Shown: positions 1-11,565 of the stretch, in pieces
Layout: each line of letters opens with the position of its first letter
Position numbering within the stretch: position 1 is the stretch's first letter
NCBI GenBank assembly: GCA_000411415.1
Contig: KE150450.1
Location: forward strand, 1,128,932 to 1,192,931
DNA from: Actinomyces sp. HPA0247
GTDB taxonomy: Bacteria; Actinomycetota; Actinomycetes; Actinomycetales; Actinomycetaceae
Direction of reading: 5' to 3'
Length of the DNA: 64,000 bases
Program-made: the position numbers and the translations under genes
The notes under the pieces: model-generated
The model's database searches: none
Told to the model about the DNA's origin: nothing
What the model saw: only the letters and a program-made list of their open reading frames with translations

Positions 1-684
1 TGGCCCGGCGTCGTGGAGGGCGGGGCCGCCTATTTCCAGGGCGAGCGCCACCCGGGCGCGCGCACGCCCATGATGTTTCACGCTGTTTCACGCGAGGCCG
101 CGGACGAGTTCGAGGCCGCGTGGCTGGCTGCTTCGCCGGAGGCTGGCTCTCGTCGCCGCGGCGGATACCTGGCGTGGGAGGCCATGCGCATCGCCGCGTG
201 GAAGCCGCGCCTTGGCCGCGAGACCGACGCCCGCGCGATCCCGCCCGAGGTGGACTGGCTGCGCACCGCCGTCCACACGTCGAAGGGCTGCTACCGCGGC
301 CAGGAAACCATCGCGCGCGTCCTCAACCTCGGCCGCCCCCCGCGCCGCCTGACGTACCTGCAGCTGGACGGCTCGCGCGGCGACCTGCCCGCGCCCGGCA
401 CGCCCATCGAGGTGGGAGGCCGCCAGGTTGGCGTCATCACCTCCTCGGCGCGTCACGCGGACGAGGGCCCGATCGCCCTCGCGCTGATCGCCCGCGCCGT
501 GCCTGTGACGACGGTCTTCGACATCGACGGCGTCGCCGCCGCCCAGGAGGAAATCGTGCCCGTCCACGGCAAGTCCTCCGTGTCCCCGGAAACCCGCCCG
601 GGCGCCGACCTCTCCCGCGAGGCCGGCCAGCGCGGCGGTTCCACGGGCTTCGGTGGCCTCGGCTCGGCCCTGGGGGCGCGCTGA
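1..684 (+). CDS. YgfZ/GcvT-like folate-binding protein, 5'-truncated by window edge
   Basis: Reading frame open from the first base, so the N-terminus lies outside the window; 227 residues are visible. It carries the YgfZ family signature K-G-C-Y-R-G-Q-E-T (nt 283 onward), whose Cys is the conserved residue of the family. Proteins of this family resemble the aminomethyltransferase GcvT, bind folate and support assembly or repair of certain Fe-S enzymes; that role is known for E. coli YgfZ and is inferred here. The stop overlaps the ATG of dtd by one base, so the two genes are probably translationally coupled. The last 40 residues are Gly/Ser/Arg-rich and probably disordered. Confidence 0.85.
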   Translation, partial: WPGVVEGGAAYFQGERHPGARTPMMFHAVSREAADEFEAAWLAASPEAGSRRRGGYLAWEAMRIAAWKPRLGRETDARAIPPEVDWLRTAVHTSKGCYRGQETIARVLNLGRPPRRLTYLQLDGSRGDLPAPGTPIEVGGRQVGVITSSARHADEGPIALALIARAVPVTTVFDIDGVAAAQEEIVPVHGKSSVSPETRPGADLSREAGQRGGSTGFGGLGSALGAR

Positions 685-1196
685 TGCGCGCCGTCATCCA
701 GCGCGCCACCTCCGGCGAGGTGCGGGTCGGCGGCGAGGTCGTCGGTCGCCTTGCTGTTTCTGCTGGTTCTGCCGGTTCTGGTGGCGCTGCTGGTTCTGTC
801 GGCTCTGCTGGCGACGAGGCGGGGGAGGGTGCCGGCGGAGCGCGCCAGGGCCTCGTCGTCCTCCTGGGCGTCCAGCGTGGTGACGGCCTTGAGCAGGTTG
901 CCACGGTCGCCCGCAAGATCGCCGAGCTGCGCATCCTTGACGACGAACGTTCCGCCCTCGACGCGGGTGCTCCGATCCTTGTGATCTCGCAGTTCACCCT
1001 GTACGGGGACACGCGCAAGGGGCGCCGACCCTCGTGGGCGCATGCCGCGCCCGGGGATGAGGCTGAGCCCCTCGTCGACGCGGTCGTTGCGGATCTGCGC
1101 GGCCGGGGCCTGCACGTCGAGACCGGCCAGTTCGGGGCCATGATGGAGGTTTCGCTGGTGAACGACGGGCCGTTCACGGTCCTCGTTGAGGCGTAG
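684..1196 (+). CDS. dtd: D-aminoacyl-tRNA deacylase (DTD) with internal low-complexity insertion
   Basis: Hydrolyses D-amino acids mischarged on tRNA, in the cytosol. The N-terminus [20 protein letters not shown], the motif [17 protein letters not shown] and the C-terminal [10 protein letters not shown] (the family Gly-cisPro motif, here GPFT) identify Dtd. The product is 170 aa against the usual 140-150. The excess is a Gly/Ser/Ala stretch of about 30 residues (roughly 24-54) between the second and third beta-strands, encoded by degenerate 9-bp repeats at nt 755-850. The ATG overlaps the stop of the upstream gene (TGATG). Both active-site segments are intact, so the enzyme is probably functional. 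Confidence 0.93.
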   Translation: MRAVIQRATSGEVRVGGEVVGRLAVSAGSAGSGGAAGSVGSAGDEAGEGAGGARQGLVVLLGVQRGDGLEQVATVARKIAELRILDDERSALDAGAPILVISQFTLYGDTRKGRRPSWAHAAPGDEAEPLVDAVVADLRGRGLHVETGQFGAMMEVSLVNDGPFTVLVEA

Positions 1197-1208
1197 TTCC
1201 CCCACAAC

Positions 1209-1315
1209 GTCGCACGTAATTTCCCTATCAACTTTTCATGTTTTGAAATGCTGTCGTTGCAATTGCAACGTTTGTGGGGCCTGTTGAAAACTGACCGAGG
1301 GAAATTACGTGCGAC
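1209..1315. repeat. MITE-like inverted-repeat element, copy 1 (ACGTAATT type)
   Basis: Ends are an exact 18-bp inverted repeat: GTCGCACGTAATTTCCCT at 1209-1226 and its complement at 1298-1315. The centre is a perfect 16-bp palindrome, CGTTGCAATTGCAACG (1255-1270). Related copies lie at 22531, 22814, 23013 and 35671. There is no coding capacity. It lies between dtd and clpC and could fold into a long hairpin. Confidence 0.85.
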
Positions 1316-1389
1316 TTTTGGGTGAAGCTCCCAAAGATACCTGCCGATAGCCTGCCGATAGTTCGTACCTCGCCTCGGCCTCGTTCTGC

Positions 1390-1466
1390 GGGGGAATTGC
1401 AGCACTAGAGACCTGACACGCCGGCGACACGCCGTCACGAGGCTTCTAATGACGCCAAACCCCCCT
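1390..1466 (+). repeat. second repeat family, copy 1 (GACACGCCGGCGACACGCCG core)
   Basis: A segment beginning GGGGAATTGCA, with the core GACACGCCGGCGACACGCCG, then GGCTTC and a C-run. It matches the reverse complement of 23233-23308 in both order and spacing. Function unknown; no open frame. Confidence 0.65.
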
Positions 1467-1774
1467 GAGTCTGAATGACTTGCCCAGTGTGGGCCCGGAC
1501 TCGCTTGCCGCAGCCCCGCATGCCTCACCTGCCCCGGCCTCGCCCCTGGTCCAACGCTGACGCCGTGCCCTGGCCCAGCGCCGCACCGCGATCCCCTCCG
1601 TGCCCTGGCCCAGCGCCGCCCCATCCCCCGAACGGACGTCTCCGCCCCTCGGCCCTGCGCCGAGGGCGAAAGCGCGCGCACGTCGCCCGCGGTTTTCGTA
1701 GTCTGTAACCAGTCAACTGGGACGGGTGTACGCCGAGCTCGGCGAAGTGCCCGTCCTGCACAATGAGGAGAGGC

Positions 1775-4243
1775 ATGTTCGAACGCTTTACCGACCGCGC
1801 TCGCCGGGTCGTCGTGCTCGCGCAGGACGAGGCTCGCGGTCTCAAGCACAACTACATCGGCACGGAGCACCTGCTGCTCGGCCTGATCTCCGAGGGTGAG
1901 GGCGTCGCTGCCAAGGCCCTGGAGACGATGGACATCAAGGGCGAGGCCGTTCGCGCCTCGGTCATTGAGATCATCGGCGAGGGCGAGAAGCCGGTCGAGG
2001 GTCACATTCCCTTCACCCCGCGCGCCAAACGCGTCTTCGAGCTGAGCCTGCGCGAGGCCCTGCAGCTGGGCCACAACTACATCGGCACGGAGCACCTGCT
2101 GCTCGGCCTCCTCAAGGAGGGCGAGGGCGTGGCCGCCCAGGTGCTGACCAAGCAGGGCGCGGACCTGGCGCAGGTGCGCCAGACCGTGATCCAGATGCTC
2201 AGCGGCTACCAGCGTGGCGACGATGAGGGCCGCGAGTCCGTGGGCGCGGGCGTGGGCGGATCGGGCGGTCCCGAGCGCTCCAACTCCGCGATCCTTGAGC
2301 AGTTCGGCCGCAACCTGACGCAGGCCGCGCGCGAGAACAAGCTGGATCCCGTCATCGGCCGCCGCGTCGAGATGGAGCGCGTCATGCAGGTCCTCTCGCG
2401 TCGCACGAAGAACAACCCGGTCCTGATCGGTGAGCCCGGCGTCGGTAAGACCGCCGTCGTCGAGGGCCTCGCCCAGGCGATCGTGCACGGCGACGTGCCC
2501 GAAACCATCAAGGACAAGCAGATCTACAGCCTCGACATGGGTTCGCTGGTCGCTGGCTCGCGCTACCGCGGCGACTTCGAGGAGCGCCTGAAGAAGGTCC
2601 TCAAGGAGATCCGCACGCGCGGCGACATCATCCTGTTCATCGACGAGATCCACACCCTCGTGGGTGCGGGCGCCGCCGAGGGCTCGATCGACGCCGCCCA
2701 GATGCTCAAGCCCATGCTGGCGCGCGGCGAGCTCCAGACGATCGGTGCGACCACGAACGATGAGTACCGCAAGTACATCGAGAAGGATGCGGCCCTCGAG
2801 CGCCGCTTCCAGCCGGTGAAGGTCGAGGAGCCCAGCGTCGACGAGACGGTGGAGATCCTCAAGGGCCTGCGCGACCGCTACGAGGCGCACCACCGCGTCA
2901 TCATCACGGATGCCGCGATTCAGGCGGCCGCCGAGTTGGCGGACCGCTACATCTCGGATCGTTTCCTCCCCGATAAGGCCATCGACCTGGTCGACGAGGC
3001 CGGTGCGCGCCTGCGCATCCGCCGCATGACCGCGCCGCCCGAGCTGCGCGAGCTGGACGAGAAGATCGCCGAGGTGCGCCGCAACAAGGAGGCGGCCATC
3101 GACGATCAGGACTTCGAGAAGGCCGCGTCGCTGCGCGACGAGGAGTCGAAGCTGGCCGAGGAGCGCAAGGCGAAGGAAGAGGCGTGGAAGGGCGGCGAGT
3201 CCGACGAGATCGCCGAGGTCGGGGATCAGGAGATCGCCGAGGTCCTGGCCATGTCGACGGGTATCCCGGTCGTGCGCCTCACTCAGACGGAGACCGCGAA
3301 GCTGCTCAAGATGGAAGACGAGCTGCATAAGCGCGTCATCGGCCAGGACGAGGCCGTCAAGGCTCTCGCCCAGTCGATCCGTCGTACGCGCTCGGGCCTG
3401 AAGGACCCGAACCGTCCCGGCGGCTCGTTCATCTTCGCTGGCCCGACCGGCGTGGGTAAGACCGAGCTGGCCAAGGCCCTCGCCGAGTTCCTCTTCGGCG
3501 ACGAGGATGCTCTCATCCAGCTGGATATGTCTGAGTTCTCCGAGAAGCATACGGCCTCGCGCCTCTTCGGTGCTCCTCCCGGCTATGTCGGCTACGACGA
3601 GGGTGGCCAGCTCACGGAGAAGGTGCGCCGCAAGCCGTTCTCGGTCGTCCTCTTCGACGAGGTCGAGAAGGCTCACCCGGACATCTTCAACTCGCTGCTC
3701 CAGATCCTGGAGGAGGGCCGCCTGACGGACTCTCAGGGTCGCAAGGTGGACTTCAAGAACACCGTCATCATCATGACGACGAACCTGGGTACTCGCGACA
3801 TCAACAAGGGTGTCCTGACGGGCTTCCAGACCGCGGACAACTCGACGCACGATTACGGTCGCATGAAGTCGAAGGTCGCGGAGGAGCTCAAGCAGCACTT
3901 CCGTCCCGAGTTCCTCAACCGTGTTGATGACACGATCGTGTTCCCGCCGCTGACCAAGCCGGAGATTGCGCGCATCGTCGACCTGATGATCGCGAAGCTG
4001 GCTAAGCGCATGGAGGCTCAGGATATGCGCCTGCAGCTGACGGATGAGGCTCGCGAGCTGCTCGCGGACGTGGGCTTCGATCCGGTTCTCGGTGCGCGTC
4101 CGCTGCGTCGTGCGATCCAGCGCGAGATCGAGGATGCGCTGTCCGAGCGCATCCTGTTCGGAGAACTGCAACCCGGTCAGGTTGTTACCGTTGGCGTCTC
4201 TGGGGAAGGTAAGGACCGTAAGTTCACCTTCAATGGAGAGTGA
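1775..4243 (+). CDS. clpC: ATP-dependent Clp protease ATPase subunit ClpC
   Basis: Class I Hsp100/Clp ATPase that unfolds substrates for ClpP. At 822 aa it is full length for ClpC. The order is: two N-terminal Clp repeats (residues about 1-145, with [13 protein letters not shown] appearing twice), NBD1 with Walker A GEPGVGKT at 219-226, a middle region with a UVR motif ([12 protein letters not shown]), and NBD2 with Walker A GPTGVGKT at about 556 followed by the C-terminal D2-small domain. I chose ATG 1775 because GAGGAGAGG precedes it at SD distance; an in-frame ATG at 1763 lies inside that SD. It is monocistronic, with a strong hairpin downstream. Confidence 0.97.
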   Translation: MFERFTDRARRVVVLAQDEARGLKHNYIGTEHLLLGLISEGEGVAAKALETMDIKGEAVRASVIEIIGEGEKPVEGHIPFTPRAKRVFELSLREALQLGHNYIGTEHLLLGLLKEGEGVAAQVLTKQGADLAQVRQTVIQMLSGYQRGDDEGRESVGAGVGGSGGPERSNSAILEQFGRNLTQAARENKLDPVIGRRVEMERVMQVLSRRTKNNPVLIGEPGVGKTAVVEGLAQAIVHGDVPETIKDKQIYSLDMGSLVAGSRYRGDFEERLKKVLKEIRTRGDIILFIDEIHTLVGAGAAEGSIDAAQMLKPMLARGELQTIGATTNDEYRKYIEKDAALERRFQPVKVEEPSVDETVEILKGLRDRYEAHHRVIITDAAIQAAAELADRYISDRFLPDKAIDLVDEAGARLRIRRMTAPPELRELDEKIAEVRRNKEAAIDDQDFEKAASLRDEESKLAEERKAKEEAWKGGESDEIAEVGDQEIAEVLAMSTGIPVVRLTQTETAKLLKMEDELHKRVIGQDEAVKALAQSIRRTRSGLKDPNRPGGSFIFAGPTGVGKTELAKALAEFLFGDEDALIQLDMSEFSEKHTASRLFGAPPGYVGYDEGGQLTEKVRRKPFSVVLFDEVEKAHPDIFNSLLQILEEGRLTDSQGRKVDFKNTVIIMTTNLGTRDINKGVLTGFQTADNSTHDYGRMKSKVAEELKQHFRPEFLNRVDDTIVFPPLTKPEIARIVDLMIAKLAKRMEAQDMRLQLTDEARELLADVGFDPVLGARPLRRAIQREIEDALSERILFGELQPGQVVTVGVSGEGKDRKFTFNGE

Positions 4244-4284
4244 TTTACTCGCCAATTGTTCGCGGCTGACAAACCGGACACTTG

Positions 4285-4321
4285 AGAGGGCGGCCCGTCG
4301 TACTGCGACGGGCCGCCCTCT
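4285..4321 (+). terminator. hairpin terminator after clpC
   Basis: Perfect 16-bp stem AGAGGGCGGCCCGTCG / CGACGGGCCGCCCTCT with a 5-base loop, 41 bases after the clpC stop. There is no strong T-tract, as is common in high-GC actinobacteria. Confidence 0.8.
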
Positions 4322-4323
4322 AG

Positions 4324-4352
4324 TTGTCAAGTAATCGCCCATCTGATAGATT
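4324..4352 (+). promoter_or_regulatory. putative sigma-A promoter of the Ig/FN3 kinase-phosphatase cluster
   Basis: TTGTCA (4324-4329), a 17-base spacer, then TAGATT (4347-4352), matching the actinobacterial TTGNNN-17-TANNNT pattern. It lies directly after the clpC terminator and about 75 bases before the ATG at 4429, so it could drive the seven-gene cluster. Confidence 0.6.
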
Positions 4353-4428
4353 CTCGTTAACTATTAGCGTGCGGTGTAGTCGTGCCACACTATTGAGTGG
4401 AGACTGCTCAGCAATCGGGAGAGGGTCA

Positions 4429-7400
4429 ATGAGCGCGCAATTGCGACGAAAAGTAACCAGTACAAGGCGACGCCTACCGGCGTTTGTCCTGGTGCTGGTC
4501 GTTGCTGCGCTGTGCATCGCAGGCGTTATCTACAAGGGTGCTGAAGTCACGCAAGTCAACGTCAACGACGGTGGCATTTGGGTGACCAACAAGTCCAAGC
4601 AGATGGTCGGCCACCTCGACTACGAGGCCCGCATCCTCGACGGCGCCCTGCGCACCGAGGCCACCAACTTCGACGTCGGCCAGGCTGGCGAGACCGTCAC
4701 CGTCTCCGACCTCACCTCGCTGACCGTCGCTCCCGTCAACGTCACCCAGGTGTCCCTCGGCTCCCCGACGGCTCTGCCCTCCGGCTCGAGCGCCATGCAG
4801 GGCGGCGACGTCCTCGGCGTCCTCAACCCCACCGACGGTACCCTGTGGACTACCTCGGCCACCGCGCCCAGCCCCGCGAACCTGTCCGAAGGTGCGGCCC
4901 TGTCCTCGAACATGGGCGCGAGCGCGTTCGTGACCGGGCTCGACGGCTCCGTGTACTCCCTGGCCGCCTCGGGCACGCTGACGACCGTCAAGCGCCAGGG
5001 GACCGTCGACCAGGCCGCGACCAGCCGGATCGAAGGCATCCCAGAGGACGCCCAGCTGAGCATCACTGTCGTCGGCGACCAGGTCGTCGCCCTCGACTCG
5101 CAATCCAACACCCTCTTCCTCCCGGGCGGCAAGAAGCTCGACCTGGGCGCCGCCGGAGTCGAGGAGGGCGGCATCCTGCAGCTGGCCGGACCGAAGGCGG
5201 ATTCCGTCCTGCTCGCCACGCCCTCGGCCCTCGTGTCGATCCCGCTGGCGGGTGGCACCCCGACGATCACGCCCGCCACCGAGAGCGGCGCCAGCGGCAA
5301 TCCCGCGGCCCCCGTTCGCCACGAAGGCTGCTCGTACGGCGCGTGGAGCGTGTCGGGCGCCTACATGCGTGCGTGCGACGACCCGTCGGCGAACAAGCAG
5401 ATGGTCGTCGATACGCTGACGACCGCGCGCGAGATCGTCTTCCGCACGAACCGCAAGGCCATCGTCCTCAATGACGTCGCGCAGGGTAGCGTGTGGCTGC
5501 CCGACTCGAACATGGTCCTCATGGACAACTGGGACGAGGTCGAAAACCAGCTCGAGGAGACCGAGGAGGAGCAGGATAGCCCCGAGCTCACGAACGAGGT
5601 CGCCGACCCTCAGCAGCGCGAGCAGAACACCCCGCCCGAGGCCGTGGATGACGAGTTCGGCATCCGCCCGGGACGCTCGACGGTTCTGCCCGTCCTCGAC
5701 AACGACTCCGACCTCGACGGAGACGTGCTGACCGCGTCCCCGACGAGCGCGCCCGAGTGGGGGACCATCTCCGTCGCGCGCGGCGGCCGCGCTTTGCAGA
5801 TCTCCGGCGTCGATGCGAATCAGACCGGCTCGACGTCCTTCTCCTACGAGGCCTCCGACGGGCAGGCCTCGGCGTCCGCCCGCGTGCAGGTGACGATTCA
5901 CCCCTACAGCCAGAACGCGGCGCCGAACCAGCTGCGTGCGTCGACCGTGAAGATCGGCGCGAATGCGCAGATTCAGTACCAGGCGCTGAGCGACTGGCGA
6001 GACCCCGATGGCGACCCGATCTACCTCAAGAATGCGGAGGCGCCCGAGGGCCTGAGTGTGTCCTTCAGCGAGGATGGTTCCCTGACGATCACCGATGAGG
6101 GCAGCGCGCCCGGCCCGAAGTCCATCGTCCTGACGGTCGCGGACGACCAGGGGGCAGAGACGCGTGGCGAGCTCATCGCGACGGTTCAGGAGGCCGGAAA
6201 CCTGCCTCCGTCGGCGAACGGCGACCTGTTCCAGGCACACCCGGGTGAGACGGTCACCCTCGACCCGCTCAAGAACGACACTGATCCCAACGGCGACCCG
6301 CTGAGCCTCGCCGCTGTCTCGGGTGCACCCGCGGGCGCGACCATCTCGCCGGACCTCGACCGCGGCACGATCGACTTCCGCGCCACCGCGCCGGGCTCCT
6401 ACTCCTTCGCCTACACGGTGTCCGACGGCATCGCGACGACGCTGGGCATTATCCGCGTCGAGGTCGTCGAGGCCACCGCTCTACCGCCGGTCGCTGAGAA
6501 CGACACCGCGGTCCTCCCGCTGGGCGGATCCGTCCTGGTCGCGCCCCTCAATAATGACTACGACCCGTCGGGCGGCCTGCTGTCCATCACGTCGGTCGAC
6601 GCCTCGAACGTTCCCGGCCTCGAGGTGGCTCTCATCGACCGCCACCTGCTGCGCGTGACCGCGCCGTCGGGCCTGACCCAGACCGCGAGCTTCTCGTACA
6701 CGGTCTCGAACGGCCAGGGCGAGGCCACCGCGGACGTCATGGTGATTCCCGGCGCGGCTGACCGCTCCGACCTGCCGCCCGTCCTCAAACCTGACCGCGC
6801 CAAGGTGCGTGTCGGCGACGTGGGTACCGTGTCGGTCCTGTCGAACGACCGCTCCCCGGCGGGCCTGAACCTGCAGGTCGAGTCGACGCTCGCCTACGAC
6901 CCGACGAACGCGCTGGGAACCCCCTTCGTGACCGGTAACCAGGTGCGTCTCGAGGCCGGTGCCAACCCCGGCATCATGGACGTCACCTACTCGGTCATCG
7001 ACTCCGCGGGCAACCGCGCGTCGAGCACGGTCACCTTCGAGGTCGTCGGCGCGTCCGACCAGAACCAGCCTCCGCGCCCCCGCGACATCAGCGCGTGGGC
7101 GGCCGCGGGGCAGACGACGCGCATCCCCGTGACCCTCGATGGCATCGACCCGGACGGCGACTCCGTGAGCCTGACGGGCCTCGACTCCTCGCCGCAGCAG
7201 GGCAGCGCCACCGCGCAGTCGACGTGGATCGACTACACGCCGAACCAGAACGCTTCGGGCACGGATTCCTTCACCTACACGGTTACCGACCGTCAGGGTG
7301 CACGGGCCTCCGCTCGCGTGCGCGTCGCGATCTCCGCGGCCCCCTCGCTCAACCAGAACCCGGTGGCCGTGCCCGACACTGTGCTGACGCGCCCGGACCG

Positions 7401-10400
7401 CATGGTGACCGTCAACGTCCTCTCGAACGACGTTGACCCCGACGGCGACCCCCTCACGCTGGAGGAAGACGGCCTCGAGACGGCGACGCCCGAGCTCGAT
7501 CCGCAGGTTCGCTCCTCCTCGACCCTGCAGATCCACACGCCTTCGCAGGCCGGCACCTACCTGGTGTCCTACACGGTGAGCGACGGTCGCGGCGGCTCCG
7601 CGCGTGGCACCGTGACGGTGTACGTGCAGGACGACGCGCCCCTCAAGGCGCCGATCGCCCGCGATGACTACGTGTCCTACGAGGACCTGCCCACCGATGG
7701 TTCCGCCGTGCGCGTGAAGGTCCTCGAAAACGACGAGGACCCCGACGGCAGCATCGATGAGCTGACCGTGACGAGCGCCGAATCCGGCGTCACGGTTGAC
7801 GGAACCGACCTGCTGATCCCGGTGACCGACACCCTGCGCCTCGTCGTCTACACGATCACGGACCGCGATGGCCTGACGAACTCCGCCGTCGTGACCGTGC
7901 CCGGACGCGACTCCACCGCGCCCTTCCTGAACGCCGCGGCCCTGCCCATCGAGATGGACGCGGGCACCTCGCGCACGATCAAACTGTCGGACTACGTCGT
8001 GACCCGCTCGGGCCGCAGCCCCCGCCTCGTCGATGGGACCTCCCCGGTGCCCCAGACCGGCCTGGACTCCGTGGTGGCGGACTCCTCGACGCAGCTGACG
8101 CTGACGGCGACCGCGACCTTCGGCGGTAACTCCGCCTTCCTCATCCAGGTCGCGGACGGCGGTGCTGACGACGCTGGCGCGCTGAGCGCGTCGCTGTCGC
8201 TGCCCGTGCGCATCAAGGCGACCACGAACCAGCCGCCCACCTTCGCCCCGACCGCGATCCGCGTCGAGGCCGGGGGTGCTGCCGTCACGCAGAACCTCGC
8301 GCTCGCCGTGCGCGACCCCGAGGGGACGGACGTCTCGACCTTCACCTACGCGATGGGTTCCGCGCCCAGCGCCGTGTCGGCGTCGCTGTCTGGCACCGTC
8401 CTGACGGTCTCCGCCCCCGAGGGCGCGACCCCCGGATCCGCCGGCTCCATCCCCGTCAGCGTCACCGACGAGCAGGGCAACACCGTCAACGCTTCGATCC
8501 CCGTCGAGATCGTGTCGACGACGAAGCCGCGCATCCAGGTGCCCCCGTACACCGTGAACGCGAAGGTCGGGGATACCGTGATCGTTGACGTGGCCTCGCG
8601 CGCCACCAACCCCTTCCCCGACACGCCGATTTCCCTCGTCGGAACCGCGGTGTCCCTGGGTAACGCGGACATCGCCTCCTCCGGCACGTCGGTCATGGTC
8701 ACGCCCCGCGCCACGGGCACGATCTCGGTGGGCTTCCAGGTCAACGACAAGCTGGGTGACCCCTCGCGCGTCGTGCAGGGCACCATCACGGTGACCGTCA
8801 CCGACAAGCCCGGCGCGCCCACGAACGTGGTCGCCGAGGCCGTGGGTGCCACCGGCGCGAAGGTGACCTTCGACGCCCCCGCGTCGAACGGCTCGCCCAT
8901 CACCGGCTACCGTCTCTACGACTCCAACGGCGCGAAGATCGCCGACTGCCCGAACACCGTGTGCGAGGTGAACGGCCTGCGAACGGGACAGAGCTACCGC
9001 TTCTCGGTGAGTGCGGTGAACGAGCAGGGCGAATCCGCTCGCACCGCATCCAACGAGATCACGCCCACCGGCGTCCCGGATCGCCCGGGTGGACCGAGTG
9101 TCACCCCCGGCGATGGCGAACTGACGATGACATGGGATGCCCCCAACAACAACGGGTCGCCCATCACGGGCTACACCGTGTACGCGGCCGCCGCTACCGG
9201 TTCGCGCACCTGCACGACGAACGGGGAGCGCACGTGCACGATCAGCGGCCTCGTGAACGACCAGAACTATACCGTCACGGTCGTCGCGACGAACGCGAAC
9301 GGTAACTCCCAGGCCTCCCCGGGCGTGACTGGTACCCCGAAGGCGACGCGACGCGGCCCCGATCAGCCGGTCATCACGAGTGGCTCCGCGGTCCAGCAGC
9401 GCGACGGAAACGGCGCTCTGGCGACCATCACCTGGTCCCTGGGTAGCTCCGGCACCGCTCGATGGGGCGAGACGATTGTGTCGGTCAACGGCGTCACCAA
9501 GACGGTCTCGGGCGGAACCACCACCACTCAGATGACCGTTCCCTACGGCGTGGCCCTCACCGTGTACGTGACCGTCAGTAACACGAACGGTGACACGGCG
9601 ACCTCTCCTGGCTACGTCATTCCGGCGGTCGTCCACGAGGATCCCACTCCTCCCAAGACGACGCCGCTGGCCCCCGACGCGCCGCGCCTGGGTCCGCCCT
9701 CCGATAATGCGTTCGGCAAGCTCTCGATTGCGAACGCGCGCCTGAAGGAAGGCAACGGCTACAAGGCCGCCGACCTCGAGCTCTTCTACGCGGACAGCGC
9801 GGCGGGGTGTACGGCGCCCGGCAACCCCCTTCGTCTCAACAACGGTGATCGCGGCGACTTCAACATCGGCCCGCTCACCCCGGGTGCGACGATGACCTTC
9901 TACTTCTGCCAGCGCGGCAAGAAGGACGACGGGTCGTACGTCTGGAGTCCGGTCACGGCGGCTACCGGTACGGTCGGTAACGGCCAGCGCGACGGTGGTG
10001 GCGATGACGATGACGAACAGATCCCGCCCTTCGAGGTTCACGCGACCGCCGGGGCAGACTCGGCGAGCGCAAGCTGGACCATCCCCAGCGGGGTGGCGAT
10101 CACCGAGACCAATGTGTGGATCGAAGGCATGGAAGCATCAACCAAGCAGACTGTCAGGGGTCCGCTCACCCAGTGGTGGGCTGATGACCTGAAGCCCGTC
10201 CACGAGTACACGATCGTCGTCCAGCTCATCGGCAGCGGCGGCCAGCACCGCGAGGTGAGGACCACCGTGAGGACCGGGGAACTGAACGCCAACATCGACG
10301 CGACGTTCGAAGGAAAGATGAGCTGCGGAAATGGGCAGGAGTGCGGCTCGATGACGCTGCGCGCCGTGAACGCCCAGACGTTCCAATCCGGCCTCACCCT

Positions 10401-10551
10401 CGTGTGCAGCGTCAAGACGGGACGCCCCGCGTCGATCACCGAGTTCCGCTTCTCGCGGGATACCCCCCAAATTACGGGTATCCTGACCGAGGCCACGACG
10501 GCGGCCGAGCTCCTCGCGAAGCCTCCCGTCACCTCCTGTCACGTCGAATAG
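4429..10551 (+). CDS. giant membrane-anchored Ig-like / fibronectin type III repeat protein
   Basis: A 2040-residue protein. Residues 1-15 are basic and 16-35 are one transmembrane or signal-anchor segment (LPAFVLVLVVAALCIAGVIY), so the bulk is probably extracytoplasmic. Residues about 40-390 look beta-propeller-like. About 405-1455 is a tandem array of cadherin/Ig-like modules with recurring N-D-x-D-x-D-G-D-x-L signatures, typical of Ca-binding or structural modules. Two FN3 domains follow (about 1457-1635, with NGSPITGY in each), then further FN3-like repeats. ATG 4429 follows GGGAGAGGG at SD distance. It matches the fn3 gene of the bifidobacterial PFNA cluster by position. A role in adhesion or envelope sensing is inferred. 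Confidence 0.88.
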   Translation: MSAQLRRKVTSTRRRLPAFVLVLVVAALCIAGVIYKGAEVTQVNVNDGGIWVTNKSKQMVGHLDYEARILDGALRTEATNFDVGQAGETVTVSDLTSLTVAPVNVTQVSLGSPTALPSGSSAMQGGDVLGVLNPTDGTLWTTSATAPSPANLSEGAALSSNMGASAFVTGLDGSVYSLAASGTLTTVKRQGTVDQAATSRIEGIPEDAQLSITVVGDQVVALDSQSNTLFLPGGKKLDLGAAGVEEGGILQLAGPKADSVLLATPSALVSIPLAGGTPTITPATESGASGNPAAPVRHEGCSYGAWSVSGAYMRACDDPSANKQMVVDTLTTAREIVFRTNRKAIVLNDVAQGSVWLPDSNMVLMDNWDEVENQLEETEEEQDSPELTNEVADPQQREQNTPPEAVDDEFGIRPGRSTVLPVLDNDSDLDGDVLTASPTSAPEWGTISVARGGRALQISGVDANQTGSTSFSYEASDGQASASARVQVTIHPYSQNAAPNQLRASTVKIGANAQIQYQALSDWRDPDGDPIYLKNAEAPEGLSVSFSEDGSLTITDEGSAPGPKSIVLTVADDQGAETRGELIATVQEAGNLPPSANGDLFQAHPGETVTLDPLKNDTDPNGDPLSLAAVSGAPAGATISPDLDRGTIDFRATAPGSYSFAYTVSDGIATTLGIIRVEVVEATALPPVAENDTAVLPLGGSVLVAPLNNDYDPSGGLLSITSVDASNVPGLEVALIDRHLLRVTAPSGLTQTASFSYTVSNGQGEATADVMVIPGAADRSDLPPVLKPDRAKVRVGDVGTVSVLSNDRSPAGLNLQVESTLAYDPTNALGTPFVTGNQVRLEAGANPGIMDVTYSVIDSAGNRASSTVTFEVVGASDQNQPPRPRDISAWAAAGQTTRIPVTLDGIDPDGDSVSLTGLDSSPQQGSATAQSTWIDYTPNQNASGTDSFTYTVTDRQGARASARVRVAISAAPSLNQNPVAVPDTVLTRPDRMVTVNVLSNDVDPDGDPLTLEEDGLETATPELDPQVRSSSTLQIHTPSQAGTYLVSYTVSDGRGGSARGTVTVYVQDDAPLKAPIARDDYVSYEDLPTDGSAVRVKVLENDEDPDGSIDELTVTSAESGVTVDGTDLLIPVTDTLRLVVYTITDRDGLTNSAVVTVPGRDSTAPFLNAAALPIEMDAGTSRTIKLSDYVVTRSGRSPRLVDGTSPVPQTGLDSVVADSSTQLTLTATATFGGNSAFLIQVADGGADDAGALSASLSLPVRIKATTNQPPTFAPTAIRVEAGGAAVTQNLALAVRDPEGTDVSTFTYAMGSAPSAVSASLSGTVLTVSAPEGATPGSAGSIPVSVTDEQGNTVNASIPVEIVSTTKPRIQVPPYTVNAKVGDTVIVDVASRATNPFPDTPISLVGTAVSLGNADIASSGTSVMVTPRATGTISVGFQVNDKLGDPSRVVQGTITVTVTDKPGAPTNVVAEAVGATGAKVTFDAPASNGSPITGYRLYDSNGAKIADCPNTVCEVNGLRTGQSYRFSVSAVNEQGESARTASNEITPTGVPDRPGGPSVTPGDGELTMTWDAPNNNGSPITGYTVYAAAATGSRTCTTNGERTCTISGLVNDQNYTVTVVATNANGNSQASPGVTGTPKATRRGPDQPVITSGSAVQQRDGNGALATITWSLGSSGTARWGETIVSVNGVTKTVSGGTTTTQMTVPYGVALTVYVTVSNTNGDTATSPGYVIPAVVHEDPTPPKTTPLAPDAPRLGPPSDNAFGKLSIANARLKEGNGYKAADLELFYADSAAGCTAPGNPLRLNNGDRGDFNIGPLTPGATMTFYFCQRGKKDDGSYVWSPVTAATGTVGNGQRDGGGDDDDEQIPPFEVHATAGADSASASWTIPSGVAITETNVWIEGMEASTKQTVRGPLTQWWADDLKPVHEYTIVVQLIGSGGQHREVRTTVRTGELNANIDATFEGKMSCGNGQECGSMTLRAVNAQTFQSGLTLVCSVKTGRPASITEFRFSRDTPQITGILTEATTAAELLAKPPVTSCHVE

Positions 10552-10582
10552 ACCACTCCGCCACACAACAAAAGGTAGAAAC

Positions 10583-11548
<966 letters not shown>

Positions 11549-11565
11549 GGAACCGACCGGACACG

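Larger units (their letters stand above)
1197..1774. other. intergenic region dtd-clpC with two repeat elements
   Basis: No convincing gene in 578 bases. It holds a 107-bp inverted-repeat element (1209-1315), a second repeat-family element (1390-1466) and the clpC upstream region. A TANNNT-like hexamer TAGTCT at 1699-1704 could be a clpC -10 box, but I found no matching -35 and no clear HspR, CtsR or ClgR operator. Confidence 0.6.

Noticed and set aside
437-4342. Long open antisense frames (also 6481-10041, 19325-22261, 27198-29669 on the minus strand)
   Set aside because: They mirror well-identified plus-strand genes, lack family features and arise from GC-rich third-position bias.
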